A stretch of 48,623 nt of DNA from Acidimicrobiaceae bacterium (GCA_009844405.1 VYBO01000097.1:1-48623), one strand, 5' to 3'; counted from the first letter of the stretch, positions 17,014-26,946 are shown. Numbers and translations: made by a program. Notes: generated from the letters alone by a model not told the origin.

Positions 17014-18900
17014 TCAGTACATCGACTCCACGAGGCCGCGGAACATGTCCTCCATGGCGTTGCGCTTGAGTTTCTGGGTGGCGGTCAGCTCCCCGTCCTC
17101 GTGGTCGAGCTCCTTCGGGATCATCTTGAACTTCTTGATCTGCTCGACCCGGGCGAACTTCTTGTTGGTCTCGTCCACCACCTTGGAGACCAACTCGACG
17201 ACCTCCTCCTTCTCGGAGAGGTCCCGGTAGGTGGTGTACGGGATGTTGTTGCGCTGGGCCCAGTCGCCCACCGTCTCAAGCTCGATGCCGATCAGGGCGG
17301 TCACGAACCTGCGGCCGTCGCCGATCACCATCGCCTCCTTCACGTAAGGCGAGGTCTTGAGGCTGTTCTCGATCTCCGACGGGGAGATGTTCTTGCCGCC
17401 GGAGGTGATGATGATGTGCTTGATGCGGTCGACGATCTTGATGTGGGTTCCGTCCACCCACTCCCCCACGTCGCCGGTCATCAGCCAGCCGTCGTCGGTG
17501 AACGTCTCGGCGGTCTTGTCGGGCTTGTTCCAGTAGCCGGCGAACACGCCGGGATGCATGGTCTGGATCTCTCCGGTGGCCTCGTCGATGCGCAGGCCGA
17601 TGTCGGCGTAGGGCTCCCCTACCGTGCCCAGCTTCATGCGGCCCGCGAAGTTGCAGGTGGCCACGGCCGAGTTCTCGGTCATGCCGTAGAGCTCGAACAC
17701 CGGGACGCCGATGCCGATGAAGAATTCGAGCACCTCCGGAGCTATGGCAGCCGCGCCCGAGCCGGCGTGGCGGCAGCGGCGCAGACCGATCCGCTCCTTC
17801 ATGGCCCGGAACACCAACGGCTGACCCACGGTGTACAGCAGCCGGGTCACCAGCGTGTGGTCGCCGCCGTTGGCTGCCTTCTGCCGCCCGATCACTCGCG
17901 CCAAGGCCATCGCGAAGCGCAAGCAGACCCGCTTGAAGAACGTCGCATCGTTGCCCTTGATGGTGATCAGGGCGTGCAGCCGCTCCCAGATCCTGGGCAC
18001 GGCGAAGAACAGCGTCGGCTGGATCTCGCGCAGGTTCTCGGTGACGGTCTCGATCGACTCCGCGAAGTTCAGGGACGGGCCAGCCCCGACGAGGGTCCAG
18101 GTGGAGAAGATCCGCTCAGCCACATGGCACAGCGGCAGGTACGTGACGATGAGGTCCTTGGGGTTGGGACCGGCGCCGTCGGGGAAGCGGTCCACCTCGT
18201 TGACGATCTTGTCGACGCAGTAGCTCGCGTTGGCGTTGGTAAGCATCGCGCCCTTGGGCGGACCGGTGGTGCCAGAGGTGTACACCAGCGTCATCACATC
18301 GGTGTCGGCGGCCGCGGCCATCCGCTCAGCCACCGCTTCGGGGAAGGCCTCACGATGGCGGCGGCCCATCTCCAGGAAGGCGTCCCAGAACAGCAGCCGC
18401 GAATCGTCGTAGTCGCCGAAGCCCCTCGGCTCGGTGTAGATGATGCGCCGGACGGAGGCGGCCGTCTCATCCGGAACCTCGAGCACCTTGTCGGCCTGCT
18501 CCTGATCCTCGGCGAAGAAGACCACCGGCGTGCAGTCGCCGAGCAAGTACTCCACCTCGGCGGTCGGGTTGGTCGGGTACAGGCCGACGGTCACGCCCCG
18601 CACGGCCACGGCGGCCAGGTCGAGGATGATCCACTCGGGCCGGTCCTCGGAGTGGATGGCCACTCGGTCACCGACTTCGACGCCCAGCTCCAGCAGGCCG
18701 TGGGCCGCGGTCTCGATCAGGTCCCAGGTCTGGGCCCAGGTGTACTCCTGCCAGATGCCGAAGTCCTTCTCCCGCATGGCGACCTGCCGGGGGCTGCGCC
18801 GGGCCCAGTCCCGAGCCAACGACGCAACCGTGGTCGCCCCGGCCTCGCCGGTGGCCGGCAGAGGAACATCGGGGCTGGGCCGTTCCGACGTGATCGTCAC
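17014..18900 (-). CDS. AMP-forming long-chain acyl-CoA ligase (FadD-like)
   Basis: 628 residues from GTG 18900, preceded by AAGGAGG. It activates a carboxylic acid with ATP and CoA. The P-loop is YTSGTTGPPKGAML, followed by the adenylation motif ELYGMTENSAVATCN and the hinge region GWLMTGDVGEW with KHIIITSGGKNISPSEIEN. The C-terminus DGELTATQKLKRN is the block with the catalytic Lys in the LACS subgroup that includes large bacterial and eukaryotic long-chain enzymes. It is coupled to livH and follows the acyl-CoA dehydrogenase gene by 65 bases. Ligases of this subgroup are often found with liv-type transporters; chain length and ring content of the substrate are unknown. Confidence 0.9.
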   Translation of the reverse strand: MTITSERPSPDVPLPATGEAGATTVASLARDWARRSPRQVAMREKDFGIWQEYTWAQTWDLIETAAHGLLELGVEVGDRVAIHSEDRPEWIILDLAAVAVRGVTVGLYPTNPTAEVEYLLGDCTPVVFFAEDQEQADKVLEVPDETAASVRRIIYTEPRGFGDYDDSRLLFWDAFLEMGRRHREAFPEAVAERMAAAADTDVMTLVYTSGTTGPPKGAMLTNANASYCVDKIVNEVDRFPDGAGPNPKDLIVTYLPLCHVAERIFSTWTLVGAGPSLNFAESIETVTENLREIQPTLFFAVPRIWERLHALITIKGNDATFFKRVCLRFAMALARVIGRQKAANGGDHTLVTRLLYTVGQPLVFRAMKERIGLRRCRHAGSGAAAIAPEVLEFFIGIGVPVFELYGMTENSAVATCNFAGRMKLGTVGEPYADIGLRIDEATGEIQTMHPGVFAGYWNKPDKTAETFTDDGWLMTGDVGEWVDGTHIKIVDRIKHIIITSGGKNISPSEIENSLKTSPYVKEAMVIGDGRRFVTALIGIELETVGDWAQRNNIPYTTYRDLSEKEEVVELVSKVVDETNKKFARVEQIKKFKMIPKELDHEDGELTATQKLKRNAMEDMFRGLVESMY

Positions 18901-18965
18901 GAGTCGACCTCCTTCGGGTTCGTGCAAGCGGTTGATCGTCCGGCGATCGTCCGGCGAACGCTACT

Positions 18966-20276
<1,311 letters not shown>

Positions 20277-20293
20277 GCAGGCGGCCCCTCCTT

Positions 20294-20357
20294 CTCGCTC
20301 TTGTTCGCTGCGCTCACGGGCCGCTCGGGCCGCGGCCTCGCACGCTCGGCCTCTCGG
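20294..20357 (-). repeat. Dispersed repeat, module A copy
   Basis: Reverse complement reads AGAGGCCGAGCGTGCGAGGC and continues with the module A core through GAACAAGAGCG. It fills the gap between the small membrane gene stop and the dehydrogenase start, and is a direct repeat of 20587-20646. Confidence 0.8.
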
Positions 20358-20360
20358 TGG

Positions 20361-20570
20361 TCAGGACGACAGCAGTGATGCTATGGCCCAGACGGCGGCC
20401 AACGAACCGACGACCATAAAGAGGATGCTGCGACCCAGCGGAGCGCGATCCAGATCGGTCGGGTCGCGACGGTCGGGTCGCGGCCGCAGCAGAGCCGCCA
20501 AGTTGCCCGCGGCCATCGACGCCCCCAGGGCCAGCACCAGCCAAGCCAGGAGGTTCTGCCCGAGAAACAC
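20361..20570 (-). CDS. Small two-helix membrane protein, function unknown
   Basis: 69 residues. Helix 1 is LLAWLVLALGASMAAGNLAALL (about 7-28) and helix 2 is SILFMVVGSLAAVWAIASLLS (about 48-68), joined by a charged loop with RPRPDRRDPTDLDRAPLGR. A short hairpin protein with both ends probably on the same side of the membrane. GTG 20570 is the only plausible start; the ribosome site is weak (GGGG 11-14 bases upstream). It sits alone between dnaB and the dehydrogenase, framed by two direct repeat copies. The amphipathic layout makes it more than a chance reading frame, but I do not recognise the family. Confidence 0.6.
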   Translation of the reverse strand: MFLGQNLLAWLVLALGASMAAGNLAALLRPRPDRRDPTDLDRAPLGRSILFMVVGSLAAVWAIASLLSS

Positions 20571-20586
20571 CGGGATGACGGTACCC

Positions 20587-20646
20587 CGCCCTTGTTCGCA
20601 GCGCTCACGGGCCGCTCGGGCCGCGGGCTCGCACGCTCGGCCTCTC
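20587..20646 (-). repeat. Dispersed repeat, module A copy
   Basis: Nearly identical to 20294-20357 and in the same orientation. It abuts the dnaB stop codon. Confidence 0.8.
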
Positions 20647-22040
20647 TAGATGGCGGCTCGGGCCGCGAAGTTGGCGAACGTGGTGAACCGCGACACGAAC
20701 GCCAGGGTGGTCGTGGCGGTGGGGCCGTTGCGGTTCTTGGCCACTATCACCTCGGCTGTGCCCGAAGTGTCGGCGTTGTCGGGGTTGTAGACCTCGTCCC
20801 GGTAGATGAACATCACCACGTCGGCGTCCTGCTCGATGGCGCCCGACTCCCGCAGGTCGGCGAGGATGGGACGCTTCTGCTGGCGCATCTCGAGATTGCG
20901 GGAGAGCTGCGACAGTGCCACCACCGGGCACTCGAGCTCGCGGGCGAGGATCTTCAGGCCCCGCGAGATCTCGGCCACCTCGACCTGGCGGTTGTCAGCA
21001 CTCTGACGGCCGGTCATCAACTGCAGGTAGTCCACGACGACCATGGCGAGGTCGCCGACCTGGCTCTTCAGGCGACGGGCCCGGGCCCGGATCTCCATGA
21101 CCGTCACGTTCGGGTTGTCGTCGATCCAGATGGGCGCCTCGGCCAGCCGACCGATGGCGGTGTTGATCCGCTTCCAGTCGTCGTCGTTGAGACGACCGTC
21201 GCGCATCTTGGTGGAGTCGACCCGGGCTTCGGAGCACAGCAGCCGCTGGGTCAGCTCCATGTGGCCCATCTCCAGCGAGAAGACCAGGACCGGCCGCTGC
21301 CCGCGTATGGCCGCGTGCGCGGCCATGCCCAGCGCGAACGAGGTCTTGCCCATGGACGGACGGGCACCGACCACGTACAGCGAGGATGGCTGCAGGCCCG
21401 ACAGCAGCTTGTCGAGATCCTTGTAGCCGGTGGCGGTTCCGGTGACGGCCCCGCCGTGCTCGTAGAGCTCCTCGAGCCTGTCCAGCGTGCCGTCCAGCAG
21501 GTCCGACAGTTGGACGGTGTTGTCCCCCACCTGGCCCTGAGCCACCTGGTACATGAGGTTCTCGGCCCAGTCCACTGCCTTGGTCACGTCGTCGGGGCGG
21601 CCGTAGCCCAACTCGGCGATCTCGCCGGCCACCTCGATGAGGCGGCGCAGCGTGTGGTTCTCCTGCACGATGCGGGCGTAGGAGGCGGCGTTCGACGTGG
21701 CCGGCGTGTTCATCTGCAGCGAGAGCAGGCCGTCCAGGCCTCCAATGGCCCCCAGCGTGTCGTTGCGCTCGAGGACCTCGGCCACCGTCACCGCGTCGGC
21801 CGGGGCGCCGGCGCTGTAGAGGCTGTGGACCGCTTCGAAAACCCGAGCATGCGCGGGCCGGTAGAAGTGCTCCGCGGTCACCGTCTCCAGCACGTCGGCA
21901 ATGGCGTCGCGCGACAGCAGCATGGCACCCAGCAGGGACTCCTCGGCCACCAGGTTGTGAGGTGGAACGCGCACGTCGCGCCGATCCTGGACGGCTGTGG
22001 CGCCTCCGTTCTGCCACGGCGCTCTATCGGTAACGCTCAC
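20646..22040 (-). CDS. dnaB: Replicative DNA helicase DnaB
   Basis: 464 residues from GTG 22040 with AAGGGGG upstream. The N-terminal domain starts at VPPHNLVAEESLLGAMLLS. The RecA-type motor has Walker A ARPSMGKTSFALGMA, FSLEMGHMELTQRLL, Walker B MVVVDYLQLM, SQLSRNLEMRQQKRPILADLRESGAIEQDAD and the C-terminal arginine-finger region VAKNRNGPTATTTL. It forms the hexamer that unwinds DNA at the fork. No intein interrupts the motor. It follows rplI by 173 bases in the classic rpsF-ssb-rpsR-rplI-dnaB order. A DUF721/DciA loader candidate is encoded near the origin and no dnaC was seen. Confidence 0.96.
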   Translation of the reverse strand: MSVTDRAPWQNGGATAVQDRRDVRVPPHNLVAEESLLGAMLLSRDAIADVLETVTAEHFYRPAHARVFEAVHSLYSAGAPADAVTVAEVLERNDTLGAIGGLDGLLSLQMNTPATSNAASYARIVQENHTLRRLIEVAGEIAELGYGRPDDVTKAVDWAENLMYQVAQGQVGDNTVQLSDLLDGTLDRLEELYEHGGAVTGTATGYKDLDKLLSGLQPSSLYVVGARPSMGKTSFALGMAAHAAIRGQRPVLVFSLEMGHMELTQRLLCSEARVDSTKMRDGRLNDDDWKRINTAIGRLAEAPIWIDDNPNVTVMEIRARARRLKSQVGDLAMVVVDYLQLMTGRQSADNRQVEVAEISRGLKILARELECPVVALSQLSRNLEMRQQKRPILADLRESGAIEQDADVVMFIYRDEVYNPDNADTSGTAEVIVAKNRNGPTATTTLAFVSRFTTFANFAARAAI

Positions 22041-22213
22041 GAACCAACCCCCTTCATGTCTCCCCGCACAGCGGCGTCCGCTGTGTGGGACGACCGTAGC
22101 GAGGCGGTGTGACAAAGGCCCGGCTCCGCTGTTCATGGCGCTGGGGAATTCGCGCCACTCGCTGTTCGTAAGCTCGGGATTTCGTGCAGCCGGTGTGGAT
22201 GGCTGTGGGCGGA

Positions 22214-22663
22214 TCAGTCCAGGGCAGTGACCTCGACGGTCACCGGCACCTCCACGTCATCGTGGAGCCGGAACAGCACCGTGTGGGAGCCGGTCTCCCT
22301 TATGGGCGCCTCCAGGACCACGGCCTTGCTGTCGACCACTGCCCCGACCTGGGATTCGACCGCGGCCACGATTTCGACCGGTCCCACCGAGCCGTAGAGG
22401 TGCCCGGACTCCGCGGCCCGGGCCGGCACCGCCAGAACGGCGGGAGCAAGCCTCACCGCGATCTCGGTGGCGGCGGCGCGATCGGCCGCCCGGCGCAGTG
22501 CGGCACTGCGCCGCATCGCTTCGGCCTGGCGCTCCGCGCCGGCCGACGACTTCAGAGCCAGCCCCTTGGGAACGAGATAGTTGCGGGCATAGCCCGCGGC
22601 CACATCGCACACGTCGCCCTTGCGGCCCAGCCCGTCCACATCGGCGCGCAGGACGACCTTCAT
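22214..22663 (-). CDS. rplI: 50S ribosomal protein L9
   Basis: 149 residues. The N-terminal domain [30 protein letters not shown] has the L9 signature, with PKGLALKSS following. A helical connector (about 40-75) leads to the C-terminal RNA-binding domain with [14 protein letters not shown]. Its ATG overlaps the rpsR stop by four bases. The following 173 bases before dnaB hold no gene that I can see. Confidence 0.95.
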   Translation of the reverse strand: MKVVLRADVDGLGRKGDVCDVAAGYARNYLVPKGLALKSSAGAERQAEAMRRSAALRRAADRAAATEIAVRLAPAVLAVPARAAESGHLYGSVGPVEIVAAVESQVGAVVDSKAVVLEAPIRETGSHTVLFRLHDDVEVPVTVEVTALD

Positions 22664-23103
22664 TCTCGGTCCTCCTCCGCGCCGTCAGCCATGACGTCGA
22701 CGAGTTCGTCGACGGCTTCGTCGGCGGCTTCGTCGGCGTCGTCCGCTTCCTCGGGCGACGCACCCCCAGGAGGCGGCGCCGACGGGCGCGGCGCCGGGCC
22801 GGCCGCGCGGGACCGGCCGTCGCGGTCCTTGTTCTGGCGCTGAGTCGTGACCCGGTTCGCGTAGGGAACCAGCGCCATCTCGCGAGCCAGTTTGATGGCA
22901 TCGGCGACGAGCTTCTGCTGCTGGGCGTTGTTGCCGGTCACCCGCCGCGCGCGGATCTTGGCCCGCTCGGACATGAACTTCCGCAGCAGCTTCTCGTTCT
23001 TCCAGTCCACGTAGGTGATTCCCTCGGAGGTGAGGAAGCTCACCTTCTTCTTCGCTCGGCGATTGTTGTCGCGGTTCTTGCCCCGCACCTTGGTCTTGGG
23101 CAC
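22660..23103 (-). CDS. rpsR: 30S ribosomal protein S18 with acidic C-terminal extension
   Basis: 147 residues, almost twice the usual 75-90. Residues about 20-85 are a normal S18 core ([48 protein letters not shown]). The zinc-binding Cys of C-plus S18 are absent; the position reads [11 protein letters not shown]. After residue 88 a tail of about 60 residues is Pro/Gly-rich then strongly acidic ([19 protein letters not shown]). GTG start with GAGGAGG upstream. It sits between ssb and rplI, as usual. The reading frame and the rplI overlap argue against a frameshift artefact. Confidence 0.93.
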   Translation of the reverse strand: MPKTKVRGKNRDNNRRAKKKVSFLTSEGITYVDWKNEKLLRKFMSERAKIRARRVTGNNAQQQKLVADAIKLAREMALVPYANRVTTQRQNKDRDGRSRAAGPAPRPSAPPPGGASPEEADDADEAADEAVDELVDVMADGAEEDRE

Positions 23104-23138
23104 TCTCGCCTCCTCGTGTCAGAATCGATGGACCGGTC

Positions 23139-23648
23139 TCAGAACGGTTCTTCGTCGACGCTGGGACCTGCCCCGCCGGTTGGCTGCGTCCCGCCGCTGT
23201 GCCGGGACTCGAGCGCCTCGTGACCGCCCGGCCGGGACCGGTCCGAACCGCGGGACCCGCCCTCGGTGCGGTGACCGCCCCGGTGGTCGCCGCCGCCCGG
23301 CCGCTCATTCCTGGTGATCGCGGCCGTGGCCCATCTCAGGCTGGGCGCCACGTCGTCAGCCAGGATCTCGACCTTCGAGCGACGGTCTCCGCTGTCCGTC
23401 TGCCAGCTGCGCTGCTGGAGGGTGCCATAGATCACCACCCGGGCACCCTTATGAATGGACTCGGCGACGTTCTCGGCGAGTTGACGGAAGCAGGTGACGT
23501 CGAAGAACGACACTTCGTCCTCCTGGTCCTGGCGCCTGCGGTTCCATGCCACCCCGAACGAGGCGATGGCCGTCCCTGATTGGGCGAATCGCAGTTCGGG
23601 GTCGCGAGTGACGTTGCCCACGACGGTGATGGTGTTGTCGAATCCCAT
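23139..23648 (-). CDS. ssb: Single-stranded DNA-binding protein
   Basis: 169 residues. OB fold from residue 4 (NTITVVGNVTRDPELRFAQSG) with EDEVSFFDVTCFRQLAENVAESI and KGARVVIYGTLQQRSW. A Gly/Arg/Ser-rich linker (about 113-160) ends in the acidic tip DEEPF, a variant of the DDDIPF partner-binding tail. It binds single-stranded DNA at forks. ATG with GGAGG upstream, between rpsF and rpsR. Confidence 0.95.
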   Translation of the reverse strand: MGFDNTITVVGNVTRDPELRFAQSGTAIASFGVAWNRRRQDQEDEVSFFDVTCFRQLAENVAESIHKGARVVIYGTLQQRSWQTDSGDRRSKVEILADDVAPSLRWATAAITRNERPGGGDHRGGHRTEGGSRGSDRSRPGGHEALESRHSGGTQPTGGAGPSVDEEPF

Positions 23649-23665
23649 TGAGGAACCTCCGGATC

Positions 23666-24010
23666 TCAGCCGGCCGCGGCCGGCGTGGCTTCCGCAAGCA
23701 GGCCGCGGCGCTCAGCCTCGGCCTCGGGAAGCCTGAACAGTTTGTGGCGGACGATGTCGTCCGCGAGCCGCAGGCGCCGCTCGGCGTCGGGAAGGCCGGC
23801 CGTGTCGGTCACGATCTCCCAGACCACGTACGTGCCGTCGGTCTTGTGGTTGATCTTGTAGGCGAACTTGCGCCGACCCCAATTGTCGGTGGACACGATT
23901 GTCCCTCCCTCGTCGGTGACGAGGCCGGCCACTTGGGCGATCACCGACTCGACGTCGGACGTTCCGACATCGGAATCGATGATGATCATCAGTTCGTAGG
24001 CCCGCAGCAC
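23666..24010 (-). CDS. rpsF: 30S ribosomal protein S6
   Basis: 114 residues: YELMIIIDSDV, GRRKFAYKINHKTDGTYVVWEI (S6 core strand and helix) and VRHKLFRLPEAEAERR. S6 pairs with S18 on the 30S platform. GTG start, GGAGG ten bases upstream. First gene of the rpsF-ssb-rpsR-rplI-dnaB operon. Confidence 0.95.
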   Translation of the reverse strand: MLRAYELMIIIDSDVGTSDVESVIAQVAGLVTDEGGTIVSTDNWGRRKFAYKINHKTDGTYVVWEIVTDTAGLPDAERRLRLADDIVRHKLFRLPEAEAERRGLLAEATPAAAG

Positions 24011-24020
24011 GGGGCAAGCA

Positions 24021-24075
24021 CCTCCCTCTGGACCCGGCGGTGCCGGGGCCCCGCTCCGGGGCAGGGTCGGGGAAT
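24021..24075 (-). promoter_or_regulatory. GC-rich hairpins in the rpsF leader
   Basis: On the minus strand the leader contains CCCCGGAGCGGGG and then CCCGGCACCGCCGGG just before the GGGAGG ribosome site. Leaders that bind S6:S18 are known upstream of rpsF in many bacteria; whether this one does is inference. Upstream, 24215-24223 is a run of nine C. Confidence 0.3.
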
Positions 24076-24247
24076 TCTGTGTTGTCGAAACGGAATGAAC
24101 CCGATCCGCAAGAACCGGAGCCAGTCACATTGTCGGTCACGCAGGGTATCGGCCGCGGCCCCCATGCCAACCGGCCGGTCAATCCCCAGCCATCCACAGT
24201 GCCTTCCCCAGACACCCCCCCCCGGATTGTGGCAGGAACCGGGGCTG

Positions 24248-25093
24248 CTAGACGCCGGCGACTCCGAGCGCGGCCAACTCGGCCTCCGACAGGCGGTACG
24301 ACTCCTCCAGGGCCGGGAAAGCGCCGGAACGAACGTCGTCGGAGAAGCGGCGCACAGCCTCAGTGGCGGCGGCATGCAGATCCGCATAGCGACGCACGAA
24401 CTTCGGAGCAAGCCGTTGCTCGATTCCCAGCAGATCGTGGTAGACGAGCACCTGACCGTCGCAGTGGGGGCCGGCGCCGATGCCGATCGTCGGGACCTCG
24501 ATCGCCTCGGTGACCATCTCCGCCACCTGGACGGGAACGCCCTCGAGCACGATCGCGTAGCAACCCGCGTGCGCCAGTGACTTCGCCGCCTGCACCAGCC
24601 GGCGAGCCGCCTCAGCCTTGCGGCCCTGAACCTTGAAGCCGCCCATCGCGTGCACCGACTGGGGTGTGAGGCCGATGTGACCCATCACCGGTATCTCGGC
24701 GCCGCAGATGCGTTCGATCATCGGCAGGCGCTTGCGGCCGCCCTCCAGCTTCACCGAATGCGCACCCGCCCTGATGAGTTGCGCCGCGTTGCGAACGGTC
24801 CTGGAGGCCGACACGTGGTAGCTCATCCATGGCAGGTCGCCCACGATGTGGGCATCGGGCCTGGTCCTCGCGACGGCGGCCACATGATGGGCCATGTCGT
24901 CCACCGTCACCTGCAGCGTGTCGTCATAGCCGAGCACCACCATGGCAACGGAATCGCCTACCAGGATGAGGTCGGCGCCCGCCTCGTTCACGACTCGGGC
25001 GCTCGGCGCGTCGTACGCCGTCACCATCACCAGCGGATCGGCCCCGTCTCGAACTTTGCGCACCCGTATGGCGGGCGCGGTGAGCGTGTCCAT
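24248..25093 (-). CDS. panB: 3-methyl-2-oxobutanoate hydroxymethyltransferase
   Basis: 281 residues. It makes ketopantoate for pantothenate and CoA synthesis. Signatures are MVTAYDAPSARVVNEAGADLILVGDS, metal ligand Asp in GDLPWMSYH, VKLEGG, GHIGLTPQSVHAMGGFKVQGR and the late block PTIGIGAGPHCDGQVLVYHDLLG. ATG with GGAAGGAG upstream. It is a single gene here, with no panC or panD neighbour, between rpsF and a DUF5318 gene on the same strand. Confidence 0.96.
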   Translation of the reverse strand: MDTLTAPAIRVRKVRDGADPLVMVTAYDAPSARVVNEAGADLILVGDSVAMVVLGYDDTLQVTVDDMAHHVAAVARTRPDAHIVGDLPWMSYHVSASRTVRNAAQLIRAGAHSVKLEGGRKRLPMIERICGAEIPVMGHIGLTPQSVHAMGGFKVQGRKAEAARRLVQAAKSLAHAGCYAIVLEGVPVQVAEMVTEAIEVPTIGIGAGPHCDGQVLVYHDLLGIEQRLAPKFVRRYADLHAAATEAVRRFSDDVRSGAFPALEESYRLSEAELAALGVAGV

Positions 25094-25163
25094 GGGATGC
25101 TCCTTCCCGTCCAGCGCGCTGAGGCTGCCAGCGGTGAGCGCAGGCTACCGCCCGCCGCGGCAC

Positions 25164-25177
25164 GACCGCAAGCGGTC
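25164..25177. other. 14-base palindrome upstream of panB
   Basis: GACCGC-AA-GCGGTC, about 70 bases upstream of the panB start, in the 150-base gap after the DUF5318 stop. It could be an operator or part of a terminator; there is no T-run and no other support. Confidence 0.2.
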
Positions 25178-25243
25178 AGCGGCAACTCCGCAGCCCCGAG
25201 CGTCGCTCACCCCCGATGCTGGCTCAATCGCCGCAAGCGTCTG

Positions 25244-25663
25244 TCAGGCTGAGCGCTTGCCGCCGAGCGTGTAGCGGCGCACCAGGTGGTTCCAGCCGCA
25301 GTCGGTGCAGACCTCGACCACGTAGCCGGTCGACACAGTGGCCCGACTCTGCAATCGCTGCATCTCCGCTCGGGTCGTGACGCAGCGACCGTGCTTGGGG
25401 AGCCGCGAGCCGAACACGTAGGTGACCTCCACCACACCGGCGTTCGCGCACACCGGGCACTGGCGCCCGGTGGGCTGGCCGCAGAACTCCGCGTTGCGCT
25501 GCAACTCGCGTTGAGCGTCGCAGACCTCCTGCCGGCCAAGCTGGCCCGACTTCCATGCCTTCAGAGTGGCCGCCCTAGCCAGCCGGTAGTCGACGCTCGC
25601 ACCCACCGGCCTGTCCGGCAGGCCGCTCGCAGCGGCAGGCAGGCTGGACGGCTTCGGCTTCAC
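25244..25663 (-). CDS. DUF5318 zinc-ribbon protein
   Basis: 139 residues. Conserved features are LGRQEVCDAQREL, the first Cys pair CPVC (about 69-72), VEVTYVFGSRLPKHGRCV and the second pair VEVCTDCGWNHLVRRY near the C-terminus, together a zinc ribbon. This matches an actinobacterial family of unknown function (DUF5318) that is usually encoded near the chromosome origin. The ATG overlaps the pcnA stop by four bases, so the two are co-translated; an RNA-related role would fit but is only inference. Confidence 0.75.
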   Translation of the reverse strand: MKPKPSSLPAAASGLPDRPVGASVDYRLARAATLKAWKSGQLGRQEVCDAQRELQRNAEFCGQPTGRQCPVCANAGVVEVTYVFGSRLPKHGRCVTTRAEMQRLQSRATVSTGYVVEVCTDCGWNHLVRRYTLGGKRSA

Positions 25664-26946
25664 GATCGGTCACAGTAGTTCCCGGCCCACCACCGTTGCA
25701 GGGCTTCCACCGCGTCGGCCTTGCTCGACGGGCCGTGCCGGAAGCCCCGCTCGCGCAGGAAGTCGAGGGCCCGGCCGACCTCGGGACCGGGGTCGAGGCC
25801 GAGCGCGGCCATGACTTCGTCGCCGTCCAGGGGAAGCACGAAGTTGTCGACGTCTTCGGTTCTTCGCGCTTCGGCCAGGGTTCTCGCGAAGTCGTGCAGC
25901 TGGTCCCTCGGCTCGCCGCACACCGTGGCCACCGCTTCGGCGAAGGCCAGCGCGCTGTCCACCGGCGACCGGCATGCGTGGACGAACCGGCGCACGTCGA
26001 CGAGGCTGCCCGAGGTCTCCCCCAGTCGGGCCCGAGCCGCTATCAGCGCGGTCGACGACGAGACCAGCTCGTTAGAGCAGCGCAGCCTGCTCAGGCAAGC
26101 CGCGGCGATCTCAGCCGAGTCGTGTACGAACAGCGAGGCCCAGCGGGGTGCCGGCTTGGCGGCCACCGCAGCCGCTATCCGGCCCATTTCCGCCGGGTCG
26201 CGGTGAGCCAGGTCTTCAACCACCCGCGCGATCAGGCCGGTTCCGAACAGGAAGCGGAAGCCCTCCGACGGGTCGTCTAGCAGCAGCAGCTTCTCGAACT
26301 CGTCGCGTACCCGCTCAACCGAGACAATGTCCAGCCGGTCGCCCATGGCCTCCACCGCACCGACCAGCGCATCGTCGGGCGCCAGTCCGTGGCCGGCAAT
26401 GAACCGTGCCGCCCTCAGCATGCGCAGAGGGTCGTCGCCGAAGGAGACTTCGGGGTCGAGAGGCGTGCGCAACACCCCTGCCACCAGGTCGTCGCGCCCA
26501 CCGTACGGGTCGATCAGGGCGCCGTCGGCCGCGTCGATCGCCATGGCATTGACGGTGAAGTCGCGACGGGCCAGGTCCTGGGCCACGTCATCGCCGAACG
26601 CCACCAGCGGCTTCCGAGACTGCCTCTCGTAGTGTTCGGCGCGGTGGGTGGTGATCTCGAAGGCCCGCCCCTCCAGGACGCAGCCGATGGTGCCGAACCG
26701 CTCGCCCTGGGTCCAGACCGACGTTGCCGCCTCGCTGACGATCCGCCGCACGGTCGACGGGCGGGCGTCCGTGGTGCAGTCGAGGTCTGCTCCGGGAAGG
26801 AACCGGCCGGCCACAGCCTCGCGCACCACTCCGCCCACGAGGTACAGCCGATGTCCGGATGCATCGAAGAGCCGCTTCAGGCCGGACACGGCGGACAGCG
26901 CGGCCGGCAGAGCCTCACCGGCCGACAGAGCCTCACCCGGTGTCAT
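25660..26946 (-). CDS. pcnA: CCA tRNA nucleotidyltransferase / poly(A) polymerase family, HD domain lost
   Basis: 428 residues. It adds or repairs the tRNA 3' CCA end. The nucleotidyltransferase head is clear: LYLVGGVVREAV with DLDCTTDARP (catalytic Asp pair), RAFEITTHR, ARRDFTVNAMAID, DPYGGRDDL and DDPLRMLRAARF. The neck and body follow, ending in DGDEVMAALGLDPGPEVGRAL. Relatives such as mycobacterial PcnA carry an HD phosphohydrolase domain after the neck; here the HHxxH and GAK blocks are missing and only VHDSAE remains, shortening the protein by about 50 residues. No ribosome site precedes the ATG; a tiny upstream ORF may couple translation. Confidence 0.9.
   Translation of the reverse strand: MTPGEALSAGEALPAALSAVSGLKRLFDASGHRLYLVGGVVREAVAGRFLPGADLDCTTDARPSTVRRIVSEAATSVWTQGERFGTIGCVLEGRAFEITTHRAEHYERQSRKPLVAFGDDVAQDLARRDFTVNAMAIDAADGALIDPYGGRDDLVAGVLRTPLDPEVSFGDDPLRMLRAARFIAGHGLAPDDALVGAVEAMGDRLDIVSVERVRDEFEKLLLLDDPSEGFRFLFGTGLIARVVEDLAHRDPAEMGRIAAAVAAKPAPRWASLFVHDSAEIAAACLSRLRCSNELVSSSTALIAARARLGETSGSLVDVRRFVHACRSPVDSALAFAEAVATVCGEPRDQLHDFARTLAEARRTEDVDNFVLPLDGDEVMAALGLDPGPEVGRALDFLRERGFRHGPSSKADAVEALQRWWAGNYCDRS

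Noticed and set aside
20281..20646. CRISPR-like repeat pair
   Set aside because: There are only two copies about 290 bases apart with a gene between them, and the same repeat is dispersed elsewhere; no spacer pattern.
22041..22213. Gap between dnaB and rplI as an RNA gene
   Set aside because: I could not find a conserved fold or gene in it; a DnaA-box-like CCATCCACA there is an isolated weak match.
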